Shown: positions 19,185 to 26,266 of the stretch, in pieces | How positions within the stretch are numbered: the first letter of the stretch is position 1 | Layout: the number at the start of each line of letters is the position of its first letter | NCBI GenBank assembly: GCA_902538745.1 | Contig: CACBGP010000006.1 | Span: 1 to 38,693 of the forward strand | Reading direction: 5' to 3' | DNA length: 38,693 bases | Source of the DNA: an uncultured Pelagibacteraceae bacterium | Lineage (GTDB): Bacteria > Pseudomonadota > Alphaproteobacteria > Pelagibacterales > Pelagibacteraceae | Made by a program: the position numbers and the translations under genes | Notes under the pieces: generated by a model | What the model was told of the DNA's origin: nothing | Database searches by the model: none | What the model saw: only the letters and a program-made list of their open reading frames with translations

Positions 19185-19630
19185 TGAGACATGGTTTTGC
19201 CAATAAAAAATTAAATAGAACTTCTGAGCATAGAAAAGCATTACTTAAAAATATGCTTAACTCTCTGATTAAATATGAGCAAATTAAAACAACTTTGCCA
19301 AAGGCCAAATTTTTAAAACCTCAAGCAGATAAAATTATAACTTTAGGAAAGAAAAATAACCTAACATCTACTAAAAACTTAATTTCACAACTTCAAGATA
19401 TAAAATCAGCTAATAAAGTTACAAAGACATTGTCAAAAAGATATGAAAAAAGAAGTGGTGGTTATACCAGAATAATTAAGGCTGGATTTAGGTATGGCGA
19501 TAATGCTCCAATGGCTATTATTGAGTTTGTAGATAGAGATATTGAAGCTAAAAGAGTTGACAAAAAGAAAAATGATCAATCTAAAAATACAGAGAATAAA
19601 GATAGTAAAAAAGAAGCTGTAGTTAAATAG
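19184..19630 (+). CDS. rplQ: 50S ribosomal protein L17
   Basis: L17 is a 50S protein near the tunnel exit. Family blocks are [21 protein letters not shown] at the start and YTRIIKAGFRYGDNAPMAIIEFVDR near residue 110. After that a charged, lysine- and asparagine-rich tail of about 25 residues takes the total to 148. The gene ends the ribosomal cluster and overlaps the rpoA stop by one base. The next gene starts nine bases later on the same strand. Confidence 0.97.
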   Translation: MRHGFANKKLNRTSEHRKALLKNMLNSLIKYEQIKTTLPKAKFLKPQADKIITLGKKNNLTSTKNLISQLQDIKSANKVTKTLSKRYEKRSGGYTRIIKAGFRYGDNAPMAIIEFVDRDIEAKRVDKKKNDQSKNTENKDSKKEAVVK

Positions 19631-19639
19631 ATTTTAAAA

Positions 19640-20548
19640 ATGATAAAAAGTTTTGTTGTAGACGCAACATTTAATAATATGCGTCTGGATAGATTTTTAA
19701 GAAATAAAATAGGAAAAATACCTCAAGGTTTAATTGAAAAAAAATTACGAACTGGAAAAATTAGATTAAATAAAAAAAAAGTAAAAAGTTCTACTAAAGT
19801 CATTTTAAATGATAAAGTAGAATTATTTAATTTAAATTTTAAAGAAAAATATAATAACAAAAAAATAAATTTCAAACCCTCTAATACAATTATCAAATCT
19901 AATGAAAAGTCTATAATTGAAAATAATGAGGATTTTATAGTAATTAATAAAGATTCTGGTATTTCAGTACAAGGTGGAACTAAATCAAAAAAAAATTTAA
20001 TAGATATTTTTAAAAAAAGTAAAATATTTGAAAATACGAAACCTTACTCTGTTCACAGATTGGACAAGGACACATCAGGTGTTTTTATAATTGCCAAAAA
20101 AAGAGAAATGGCACAACTTTTAACTTCACTATTTAGGTTAAGAAAGATACATAAAACATATTTAGCAATTTGTCATGGAGAATTAGAAAAAAATTCTGGA
20201 GAATTAAATGATGATTTGATTAGATATGATAATGGGAAGAAAATAGTAGAAAAAGCTAAAACAATTTTTAAGGTAATAGATAAAAACTCAGAAGCAAGTT
20301 TGATTGAGCTTAAACCGATTACTGGTAGAAAACATCAATTAAGAAAGCAATTGTATAATATTGGTCACTCGATTTATGGTGATGAAAAATATAAACATAT
20401 CACTCTTAAAGGTATAAACAAGAAGCTAATGCTCCATTCATATCAAATTAAATTTTTAATCAATGATCAAAAACATACCTATAAGGCTTTGTTACCTGAT
20501 TACTTTAAAAATTTGCTTAAATCAAAAAGACTTAGCTTTTTAAATTAA
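19640..20548 (+). CDS. rluC: RluA-family 23S rRNA pseudouridine synthase (RluC-like)
   Basis: This enzyme isomerises specific uridines in rRNA to pseudouridine. The 302-residue protein has an N-terminal S4-like RNA-binding domain (about 15-65) and a catalytic domain with [10 protein letters not shown] at 138-147; Asp142 is the expected catalytic residue. [10 protein letters not shown] corresponds to the conserved (R/K)xHQLR block, and GDEKY follows it. RluC, RluD and RluA share these features; the S4 domain excludes RluA. RluC is the more likely assignment, but the exact target is not certain. The 3' end overlaps the 3' end of lipB by 17 bases. Confidence 0.88.
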   Translation: MIKSFVVDATFNNMRLDRFLRNKIGKIPQGLIEKKLRTGKIRLNKKKVKSSTKVILNDKVELFNLNFKEKYNNKKINFKPSNTIIKSNEKSIIENNEDFIVINKDSGISVQGGTKSKKNLIDIFKKSKIFENTKPYSVHRLDKDTSGVFIIAKKREMAQLLTSLFRLRKIHKTYLAICHGELEKNSGELNDDLIRYDNGKKIVEKAKTIFKVIDKNSEASLIELKPITGRKHQLRKQLYNIGHSIYGDEKYKHITLKGINKKLMLHSYQIKFLINDQKHTYKALLPDYFKNLLKSKRLSFLN

Positions 20549-21152
20549 TTATAAAATTTTCTATTAGTTTATTTTCTAATTCATCATAATTTTGATCAAC
20601 GATCGTCTTTAAATTAGTAACTCCTCTATTACTTATACCACAAGGTATTATAGAGTCATATTTATCAAGTTTATTATTAATATTTATTGAAAAACCATGG
20701 TAAGCAATCCACTTACTGACTCTTACACCGATAGCAGCAACTTTTTTAATTTCATTATTATCATCGTACCAAATCCCAATATTTTTTTTGTCCGCAAAAG
20801 TCTCAATTTTAAAAAATTTAATTGTATCAATAATTGTTTTTTCAATTATGGATATAAACTTTCTTATATCTTTGCCCCTTTTTTTTAGATCAATAATAAA
20901 ATAACAAATTAGTTGCCCTGGTCCATGATAGGTAATTTTACCACCTCTATTTGTTCTAATAATTTTTATTGATTTATCTAAAATTTCATTTTCTTTAGAA
21001 CTTGTACCCGCTGTAAAAATTTCGTTATGTTCCAGAGTCCAAATTAGCTCGTTAGCAGTATTCTCATTTATCTTATGAATCTTTGACTCCATAAAATTGA
21101 TAGCTTCTTCATATTTTATGGGTTTTTTTGATTTTTTAACCTCAATATTCAT
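20532..21152 (-). CDS. lipB: Lipoyl(octanoyl) transferase LipB
   Basis: LipB transfers octanoate from acyl carrier protein to the lipoyl domains of 2-oxoacid dehydrogenases and the glycine cleavage H protein, the first step of lipoate synthesis. The 206-residue product has [13 protein letters not shown] at residues 69-81, catalytic Lys137 in KVAAIGVRV, and catalytic Cys171 in [11 protein letters not shown], matching the Cys/Lys dyad of E. coli LipB. It is convergent with the pseudouridine synthase gene (17-base tail overlap) and divergent from mgtE across 60 bases. lipA is not in the window. Confidence 0.95.
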   Translation of the reverse strand: MNIEVKKSKKPIKYEEAINFMESKIHKINENTANELIWTLEHNEIFTAGTSSKENEILDKSIKIIRTNRGGKITYHGPGQLICYFIIDLKKRGKDIRKFISIIEKTIIDTIKFFKIETFADKKNIGIWYDDNNEIKKVAAIGVRVSKWIAYHGFSININNKLDKYDSIIPCGISNRGVTNLKTIVDQNYDELENKLIENFIINLKS

Positions 21153-21212
21153 TTAAAAATTGTAATCTTTTCATTTTGTATTAAAAGAGCCGACATAATA
21201 ATAGGTTAATTT

Positions 21213-22586
21213 ATGACTTTAGTTAAAAAAATTAAAGATAAAAAAGTAAATTTCGAATTTAATAAAGAATTTATAAAAGTTGTCACAGATAAAATAGCTA
21301 ATAATGATGCATTATTTATTATCAATTCATTCAAAGAAATGCATCCTGCAGATGCAGCTGATATTATTGAGCATTTAAGTGAAAATGATAGAGAAAGTTT
21401 AATTAAATTAAACAGTTTTAAAATTGATCCAGAAGTATTTGTGGAGCTAAATGAGTCTGTTCAAACAGAGATAATTAAATTTTTATCTTCAGAGTCAATT
21501 GTTAGAATATTGAAAAACCTTGAATCTGATGATGCAATATCAATTTTAGAAAATATTGAAGAAAAGAATAAAAATTCCATCCTAAGTGCTTTACCCCCAA
21601 AGGATCGTTTTGCTTTACTAGAGGGGCTTAGTTATCCAGAGGATAGTGCTGCTAGGATAATGCAAAGAGAGTTTACAGCAATACCAAGTAATTGGTCAGT
21701 TGGTCAGACAATTGATTATTTAAGAGAAAACAAAGATTTACCAGAACAATTTTTGGAAATCTTCATTGTTGATGAAAATTTTAAACCAATTGGCACTGTA
21801 CCTTCATCTAAAGTTTTACGAACACCAAGAGAAACAAAAATGTCTAATATTATGGAGGAGACAATTTTTTTAGTACCTGTAGATATGGATAAAGAAGAGG
21901 TAGGTAATTCATTTGAAAATTATGGATTAAATTCAGCATGTGTGGTTGATAAGAACAATAAACTTGTTGGAATGATAACTTCTGATGATATTTTGACAGT
22001 TTTAAAAGAGGAAGCTGAAGAAGATACACTAAGACTTGCTGGTGTAGGTGATGAAGAAATTACAGATGGTGTATTTACTAAAACAAAAAGAAGATTCAAT
22101 TGGTTATTATTGAATTTATTTACTGCTTTCTTAGCTACCTGGTGCATAAGTTTATTTGGAGCAACTATTGAACAAATGGTAGTACTTGCTTTTTTAATGC
22201 CGATCGTAGCTTCGATGGGTGGCAATGCTGGAATGCAAACATTAGCTGTAACAGTAAGATCTTTAGCTACAAATGATTTAACAAAAAATAATTTTAGTCA
22301 AAATATATTAAAAGAATTTAATATTGGAGTTTTGAATGGAATAATTTTTGCTATTATTAGCTCATTAATAGTTCAATTATGGTTTCAAGATAGTCAACTT
22401 TCTTTAATAATTTCTATTTCAATGATTTTGACAATGATAATAGCTGGTCTTTTTGGTATTCTAGTTCCTGTTTCATTAAAAAAAATGAATATTGATCCAG
22501 CCATAGCATCTAGTGTGTTTGTAACAACAATTACTGATGTTATTGGTTTTGTATCTTTTTTAGGCGTGGGTGCATATTACTTTTAG
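21213..22586 (+). CDS. mgtE: Magnesium transporter MgtE
   Basis: MgtE is a homodimeric, Mg-gated Mg2+ channel of the inner membrane. The 457 residues show the full layout: an N-terminal helical superhelix (about 20-145), two CBS domains (about 146-270), a plug helix, then five membrane segments from about residue 297. The conserved pore block LMPIVASMGGNAGMQTLAVT begins near residue 328, and Asp442 in TTITDVIGF corresponds to the pore aspartate (Asp432 in Thermus MgtE). It is divergent from lipB and its stop overlaps the end of panC by four bases. No M-box-like leader fits in the 60-base upstream region. Confidence 0.96.
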   Translation: MTLVKKIKDKKVNFEFNKEFIKVVTDKIANNDALFIINSFKEMHPADAADIIEHLSENDRESLIKLNSFKIDPEVFVELNESVQTEIIKFLSSESIVRILKNLESDDAISILENIEEKNKNSILSALPPKDRFALLEGLSYPEDSAARIMQREFTAIPSNWSVGQTIDYLRENKDLPEQFLEIFIVDENFKPIGTVPSSKVLRTPRETKMSNIMEETIFLVPVDMDKEEVGNSFENYGLNSACVVDKNNKLVGMITSDDILTVLKEEAEEDTLRLAGVGDEEITDGVFTKTKRRFNWLLLNLFTAFLATWCISLFGATIEQMVVLAFLMPIVASMGGNAGMQTLAVTVRSLATNDLTKNNFSQNILKEFNIGVLNGIIFAIISSLIVQLWFQDSQLSLIISISMILTMIIAGLFGILVPVSLKKMNIDPAIASSVFVTTITDVIGFVSFLGVGAYYF

Positions 22587-23395
22587 AAATTATCTATTAA
22601 TCTTACTTTATTAATAAAATAAGCAATAAAAATTTTTGAATCTTTGATATTTAAAGAAGTTTTAAGATTATTTTTTTTTCTAATCTCTAAATAATCGATC
22701 TTAATGTCAAAATTTTTTTTTAATAATTCAATTTTTTTTTGTAAAAGATTTTTTGTTTTTTTCTTATTTTTAAGAAATATTTTAAAATGGAATAAATCTC
22801 TAGCTATTTTACCTGCTTTAATTAGATCTTTTTTATTGAGTAGTTGATTTCTTGAAGATAAAGCAAGTTTATTTTTATTTCTCACTGTTTTGCATGGGAC
22901 AATTTTTGTTTCGTATTTTTTTTCAATAAACTTTTTAACTAAAAGAAGCTGTTGATAGTCTTTTTCACCCATAAATATTTTATTTGGTTTAACAATATTT
23001 GTTAATCTATCCATTATGTCAATCACACCCTCAAAATGACCTTTTCTAGATTTTGCACAAAGTACTTTGTTTTCTTTTTTTAAAACTATTGTTTTTTTTC
23101 TTTTAAATGAATAGATGTCTTTTTTATTCGGGATATAAACAAAATTAACTTTTAACTTTTTTAAGATATTAAGGTCTTTCTTTAAATTCTTTGGGTATGA
23201 CAAATAATCTTTTTTGTTATTAAATTGAGTTGGATTTACGAAAATACTTACAAGTGTTTGTTTACATCTCTTCTGTGACTGTTTTATTAAATATTCATGC
23301 CCTTTATGGAGACCTCCCATTGTTGGAACAAAGCCCAAATTTGAAACTTTTTTAAGTGCCTCATTTATTTCTTTATTCTTAATTAAAATTTTCAT
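22583..23395 (-). CDS. panC: Pantothenate synthetase
   Basis: PanC joins pantoate and beta-alanine using ATP to make pantothenate, the precursor of coenzyme A. The 270-residue product shows the nucleotide-binding block FVPTMGGLHKGH (22-33), SRKGHFEGV (116-124), GEKDYQQ (143-149) and LALSSRN (177-183). These are the known ATP and pantoate sites of the family. The protein is very lysine-rich with a weakly conserved C-terminal third. panB and panD are not nearby. It is convergent with mgtE (four-base overlap) and divergent from galU across 35 bases. Confidence 0.95.
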   Translation of the reverse strand: MKILIKNKEINEALKKVSNLGFVPTMGGLHKGHEYLIKQSQKRCKQTLVSIFVNPTQFNNKKDYLSYPKNLKKDLNILKKLKVNFVYIPNKKDIYSFKRKKTIVLKKENKVLCAKSRKGHFEGVIDIMDRLTNIVKPNKIFMGEKDYQQLLLVKKFIEKKYETKIVPCKTVRNKNKLALSSRNQLLNKKDLIKAGKIARDLFHFKIFLKNKKKTKNLLQKKIELLKKNFDIKIDYLEIRKKNNLKTSLNIKDSKIFIAYFINKVRLIDNF

Positions 23396-23430
23396 TTGTA
23401 TAAAATAATTTTTATAAGTAAAACATTTAA

Positions 23431-23613
23431 ATGATTAAACAAGCAATTATTCCTTTAGCTGGTTTAGGAACTCGATTACTACCATTAACTAGTGTTTTCG
23501 CCAAAGAGCTTTTACCTATAAATGGTAAACCTGGGATTGAATATATTTTAGATGAGTGTATTGAGGCTGGAATAAAAGAAGTTGTTTTTATAATTTCAAA
23601 AAAAAAAAGATGA
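23431..23613 (+). CDS. galU: UTP-glucose-1-phosphate uridylyltransferase, N-terminal part (interrupted gene)
   Basis: These 60 residues are the start of GalU, which makes UDP-glucose from UTP and glucose-1-phosphate. The nucleotide-binding signature AGLGTRLLP is at residues 10-18, followed by AKELLPI with the expected catalytic-site lysine. The frame ends in TGA just after an A11 tract (23598-23608), while the rest of the enzyme continues in another frame from 23610. Adding one A (or removing two) would join both parts into one protein of about 271 residues. It may be a sequencing error, a true mutation, or a gene rescued by slippage. Confidence 0.85.
   Translation: MIKQAIIPLAGLGTRLLPLTSVFAKELLPINGKPGIEYILDECIEAGIKEVVFIISKKKR
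23598..23608 (+). repeat. A11 homopolymer tract at the galU interruption
   Basis: Eleven consecutive A residues sit exactly where galU changes frame. TGA at 23611-23613 and ATG at 23610-23612 overlap as ATGA just after the tract. It is the longest A run I noticed inside a coding region here; runs of nine or ten elsewhere leave their frame intact. Such tracts are prone to polymerase slippage and to sequencing error. Confidence 0.9.
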
Positions 23614-24245
23614 TTAAGAAATATTTTTATAATGACAATTTTTATAAAAAAATAATAAAAAAAAAGAAAGATCCAAGAACTTTAAAAGAATATAAAAAAA
23701 TTCTAAAATATAAAAAAATTATAAAATTTGTTTATCAAAACAAGCCTTTGGGTACAGGTGATGCAGTTTTAAAAACCAAAAATATTATTAAAGATAAATT
23801 CTTTTTAATGTTACTACCAGATGATCTTATAGTAAAAAAAAACTGCTCTAAATCTATGATCCAAATCCATAAAAAATATAAAGCATCAGTTATGGCAAGT
23901 ATGAATGTTAGTAAAAAAACAGTATCTAGGTGGGGTATCTATAAATTGAAAAAAAAAATGGATAAAAATAATTTTTTAATTGAGGATGTAATTGAAAAGC
24001 CTTCGATTAAAGAGGCACCATCCAATAAAGCTGTAATTGGAAGATATATTTTACCAAAGAAAATATTTGCAAAATTACTATCGCAAAAACCAGGTAAAGG
24101 TGGTGAAATACATATTACTGACTCTATTCAAACTTTAATAAAAGAGAATCAAAAATTTATAGCACATAACTTTTCCGGTAAATACTTGGACTGTGGAAGT
24201 ATGAATGGTTACATTAAATCTGCAATTGAGATTTCAAAATTATGA
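23610..24245 (+). CDS. galU: UTP-glucose-1-phosphate uridylyltransferase, C-terminal part (interrupted gene)
   Basis: These 211 residues hold the rest of GalU: QNKPLGTGDAV near residue 43, the metal/nucleotide block LLPDDLIV near 69, the sugar-binding region EKPSIKEAPSNKAVIGRYI, GKGGEIHITDSIQ and GKYLDCGSMNGYI near the end. It lacks the pyrophosphorylase signature, which is in the preceding frame. It would not be a complete enzyme alone, but the ATGA overlap could allow reinitiation. The stop overlaps the ugd start (ATGA), so galU and ugd are likely one operon. Confidence 0.87.
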   Translation: MIKKYFYNDNFYKKIIKKKKDPRTLKEYKKILKYKKIIKFVYQNKPLGTGDAVLKTKNIIKDKFFLMLLPDDLIVKKNCSKSMIQIHKKYKASVMASMNVSKKTVSRWGIYKLKKKMDKNNFLIEDVIEKPSIKEAPSNKAVIGRYILPKKIFAKLLSQKPGKGGEIHITDSIQTLIKENQKFIAHNFSGKYLDCGSMNGYIKSAIEISKL

Positions 24246-25540
24246 AATTATGCATGATAGGAACTGGCTATGTTGGACTTGTAAGTGGCGTTTGTTTTTC
24301 AGATGTAGGAAATATTGTTTATTGCGTTGACAAAGATAATAAAAAAATTGAATTACTCAATAAAGGAAAAGTACCTATTTATGAACCAGGATTAGAAGAA
24401 ATATTAAAAAGAAATCGTAAAGCTAAAAGATTATTTTTTACTTCAGATTTAGATGAGGCAGTAAAAAAATCTGATATTATATTTATTTGTGTCGGAACCC
24501 CTACACAAAAAAAAAGTAATTCAGCTGATTTAAAATATGTATTTAATGTAGCAAAACAATTAAAAAAAAGTATTTCTAAATATAAAATCATTATAACAAA
24601 ATCAACAGTTCCTGTCACAACCGGAGATAAAATTGAAGAAATTTTAAGAAATCTAAAGAAAAAAAAACTTATAGATGTTGTTTCAAATCCTGAATTTTTA
24701 AGAGAGGGAGAAGCTATAAGGGATTTTATTTATCCTGATAGAGTTGTTATTGGCACTGACAGTAAAAAAGCTAATAAAATTTTAAAATCTCTGTACTTAC
24801 CTATAATAAAAAAATCTAGCAGGTATTTTAAAACTTCAAGGAGAGGTGCTGAGATGATAAAATATGCCTCTAATGCTTTTCTAGCAACAAAAATTTCATA
24901 CATAAACGAATTGGCTAATCTATGTGAGAAAACTGGGGTAAATGTTCAAGATATTTCTATTGGAATGGGTTTGGATCAAAGAATTGGAGATAGGTTTTTA
25001 AGAGCAGGGCCCGCTTATGGAGGTTCATGCTTTCCTAAAGATACAAGAGCTTTAATTGACGTTGCAAATAAATATAAAATTGATCTTTCGATAGTAAAAA
25101 GTGTTGTTAAATCGAATAATCAAAGAAAAATAATTCTTACAAAAAGAATTGATAAAATTTTGAAAAATAGGCTTAAAAATAAAAATATTACGTTTTTAGG
25201 TGTAACTTTTAAACCTAATACAGATGACATGAGGGAAGCATCTAGTATTCCAATGATAAATTATTTAAATAAGAAAGGAAGTAAAATTAGATATTACGAC
25301 CCCTCAGGTAGAAAAAAGGAATTTGATAAATTAAAGAATGTTAAATTCTACAGCAGTATTTCTTCAGCTTGTATTAAAAGTGATCTTATAATTATTCATA
25401 CAGAGTGGAATGCTTTTAAGTTACTAGACTTTAAACGGCTTGTAAAAAAAAAGAATTTTAAAGTTTTTGATATGAGAAATATCTATTCTCAAGATAAAAT
25501 GAGAGATTTAAGAATAGATTACACCAGTATCGGCAGGTAA
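24242..25540 (+). CDS. ugd: UDP-glucose 6-dehydrogenase
   Basis: Ugd oxidises UDP-glucose to UDP-glucuronate with two NAD+, supplying precursors for surface polysaccharides or lipids. The 432-residue product has the NAD-binding GTGYVG at 7-12, the middle domain with EMIKYASNAFLATKISYINE, and the catalytic cysteine Cys263 in GGSCFPKD. The C-terminal domain carries GVTFKPNTDDMREA. It starts inside the galU stop, and its substrate is the GalU product, which supports the pathway. The end is one base from the convergent RidA-family gene. Confidence 0.96.
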   Translation: MKLCMIGTGYVGLVSGVCFSDVGNIVYCVDKDNKKIELLNKGKVPIYEPGLEEILKRNRKAKRLFFTSDLDEAVKKSDIIFICVGTPTQKKSNSADLKYVFNVAKQLKKSISKYKIIITKSTVPVTTGDKIEEILRNLKKKKLIDVVSNPEFLREGEAIRDFIYPDRVVIGTDSKKANKILKSLYLPIIKKSSRYFKTSRRGAEMIKYASNAFLATKISYINELANLCEKTGVNVQDISIGMGLDQRIGDRFLRAGPAYGGSCFPKDTRALIDVANKYKIDLSIVKSVVKSNNQRKIILTKRIDKILKNRLKNKNITFLGVTFKPNTDDMREASSIPMINYLNKKGSKIRYYDPSGRKKEFDKLKNVKFYSSISSACIKSDLIIIHTEWNAFKLLDFKRLVKKKNFKVFDMRNIYSQDKMRDLRIDYTSIGR

Positions 25541-25541
25541 T

Positions 25542-26003
25542 TTAATTTAATTCAAATATAGCGTCTACTTCAACTGATACACCTAACGGTAAACTATTTG
25601 TGCTAACAGCTGCCCTTGTATGCATTCCAGCTTTATCAAATATTGATGCTATTAAATCTGAAGCTCCGTTAATAACTTTAGGCTGATCAGTAAAATCATC
25701 TGTTGAATTAACAAATCCAGTAAGTTTAATACACGATTTGATTTTGGATAAATCTCCATTACATGCTTCTTTTGCTTGTGAAACAATGCTTAAACCACAT
25801 CTTTTTGCAGCATTATAGCCATCATCCACAGATAAATCTTTTCCAATTTTACCTTTGATCAATTTACCATTTTCATCAACAGATATTTGACCTGAGATGA
25901 ATAACAAGTTGCCAGTAATTTTAGTTGCTACATAAGATCCAACAGGTGGTTTAGCTTGCGGTAATTTAATATTAAGTTTTTCAATTCTATCATTAATTGT
26001 CAT
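25542..26003 (-). CDS. RidA/YjgF family protein
   Basis: RidA-family proteins are small trimeric enzymes; the archetype hydrolyses reactive enamine/imine intermediates released by PLP enzymes. The 153-residue product is the longer subtype. It has the N-terminal strand block NLLFISGQIS, and Arg130 in HTRAAVSTNSLPLG matches the arginine essential for imine deaminase activity in true RidA. The end VSVEVDAIFEL is typical. Because the subgroup is not the archetype, the substrate is uncertain. The start overlaps the end of the small exported-protein gene by 11 bases. Confidence 0.88.
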   Translation of the reverse strand: MTINDRIEKLNIKLPQAKPPVGSYVATKITGNLLFISGQISVDENGKLIKGKIGKDLSVDDGYNAAKRCGLSIVSQAKEACNGDLSKIKSCIKLTGFVNSTDDFTDQPKVINGASDLIASIFDKAGMHTRAAVSTNSLPLGVSVEVDAIFELN

Positions 26004-26259
26004 TTTTTAATTTTTCCATAAATTCTTTACCATTTTTACTATTCTTAAATTTAGTCCATGTATTTCCAAATGATGATTTATCAAATTTTTTTTTACCTTC
26101 ACTTAATTTTTCACCTGTACTTGTCTTTAGTTTCTTCGCAGTACATTCAATATATTTTGCACTTAGTTTGTCAAACTGATTACAATCAGTTTCATTTGCA
26201 AATAAAGAAGTTGAAATTAATAAAATAAAAAGAGACTTAAATAATAATTTTTTTTTCAT
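25993..26259 (-). CDS. Small exported protein of unknown function
   Basis: I do not recognise this family. The ATG at 26259 gives 88 residues with a clear signal peptide: lysines at 2-4, a hydrophobic core (LLFKSLFILLISTSLF) and a likely cleavage after Ala21. An upstream in-frame start at 26316 would put 19 basic residues before the signal and overlap topA, so I reject it. The mature part of about 67 residues is lysine-rich, with two cysteines (26 and 39) that could form a disulfide, and NTWTKFKNSKNGKEF near the end. It lies between topA and the RidA-family gene on the same strand. Confidence 0.72.
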   Translation of the reverse strand: MKKKLLFKSLFILLISTSLFANETDCNQFDKLSAKYIECTAKKLKTSTGEKLSEGKKKFDKSSFGNTWTKFKNSKNGKEFMEKLKNDN

Positions 26260-26266
26260 ATTTTTT

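Noticed and set aside
21153..21212. Promoter between lipB and mgtE
   Set aside because: Candidate boxes (TTGTAA, TATTAA) have a spacer of only 13 bases; no pair fits well.
23431..24245. galU halves as two unrelated genes
   Set aside because: Motifs of one GalU run in order across the two frames with no missing segment; this is one interrupted gene.
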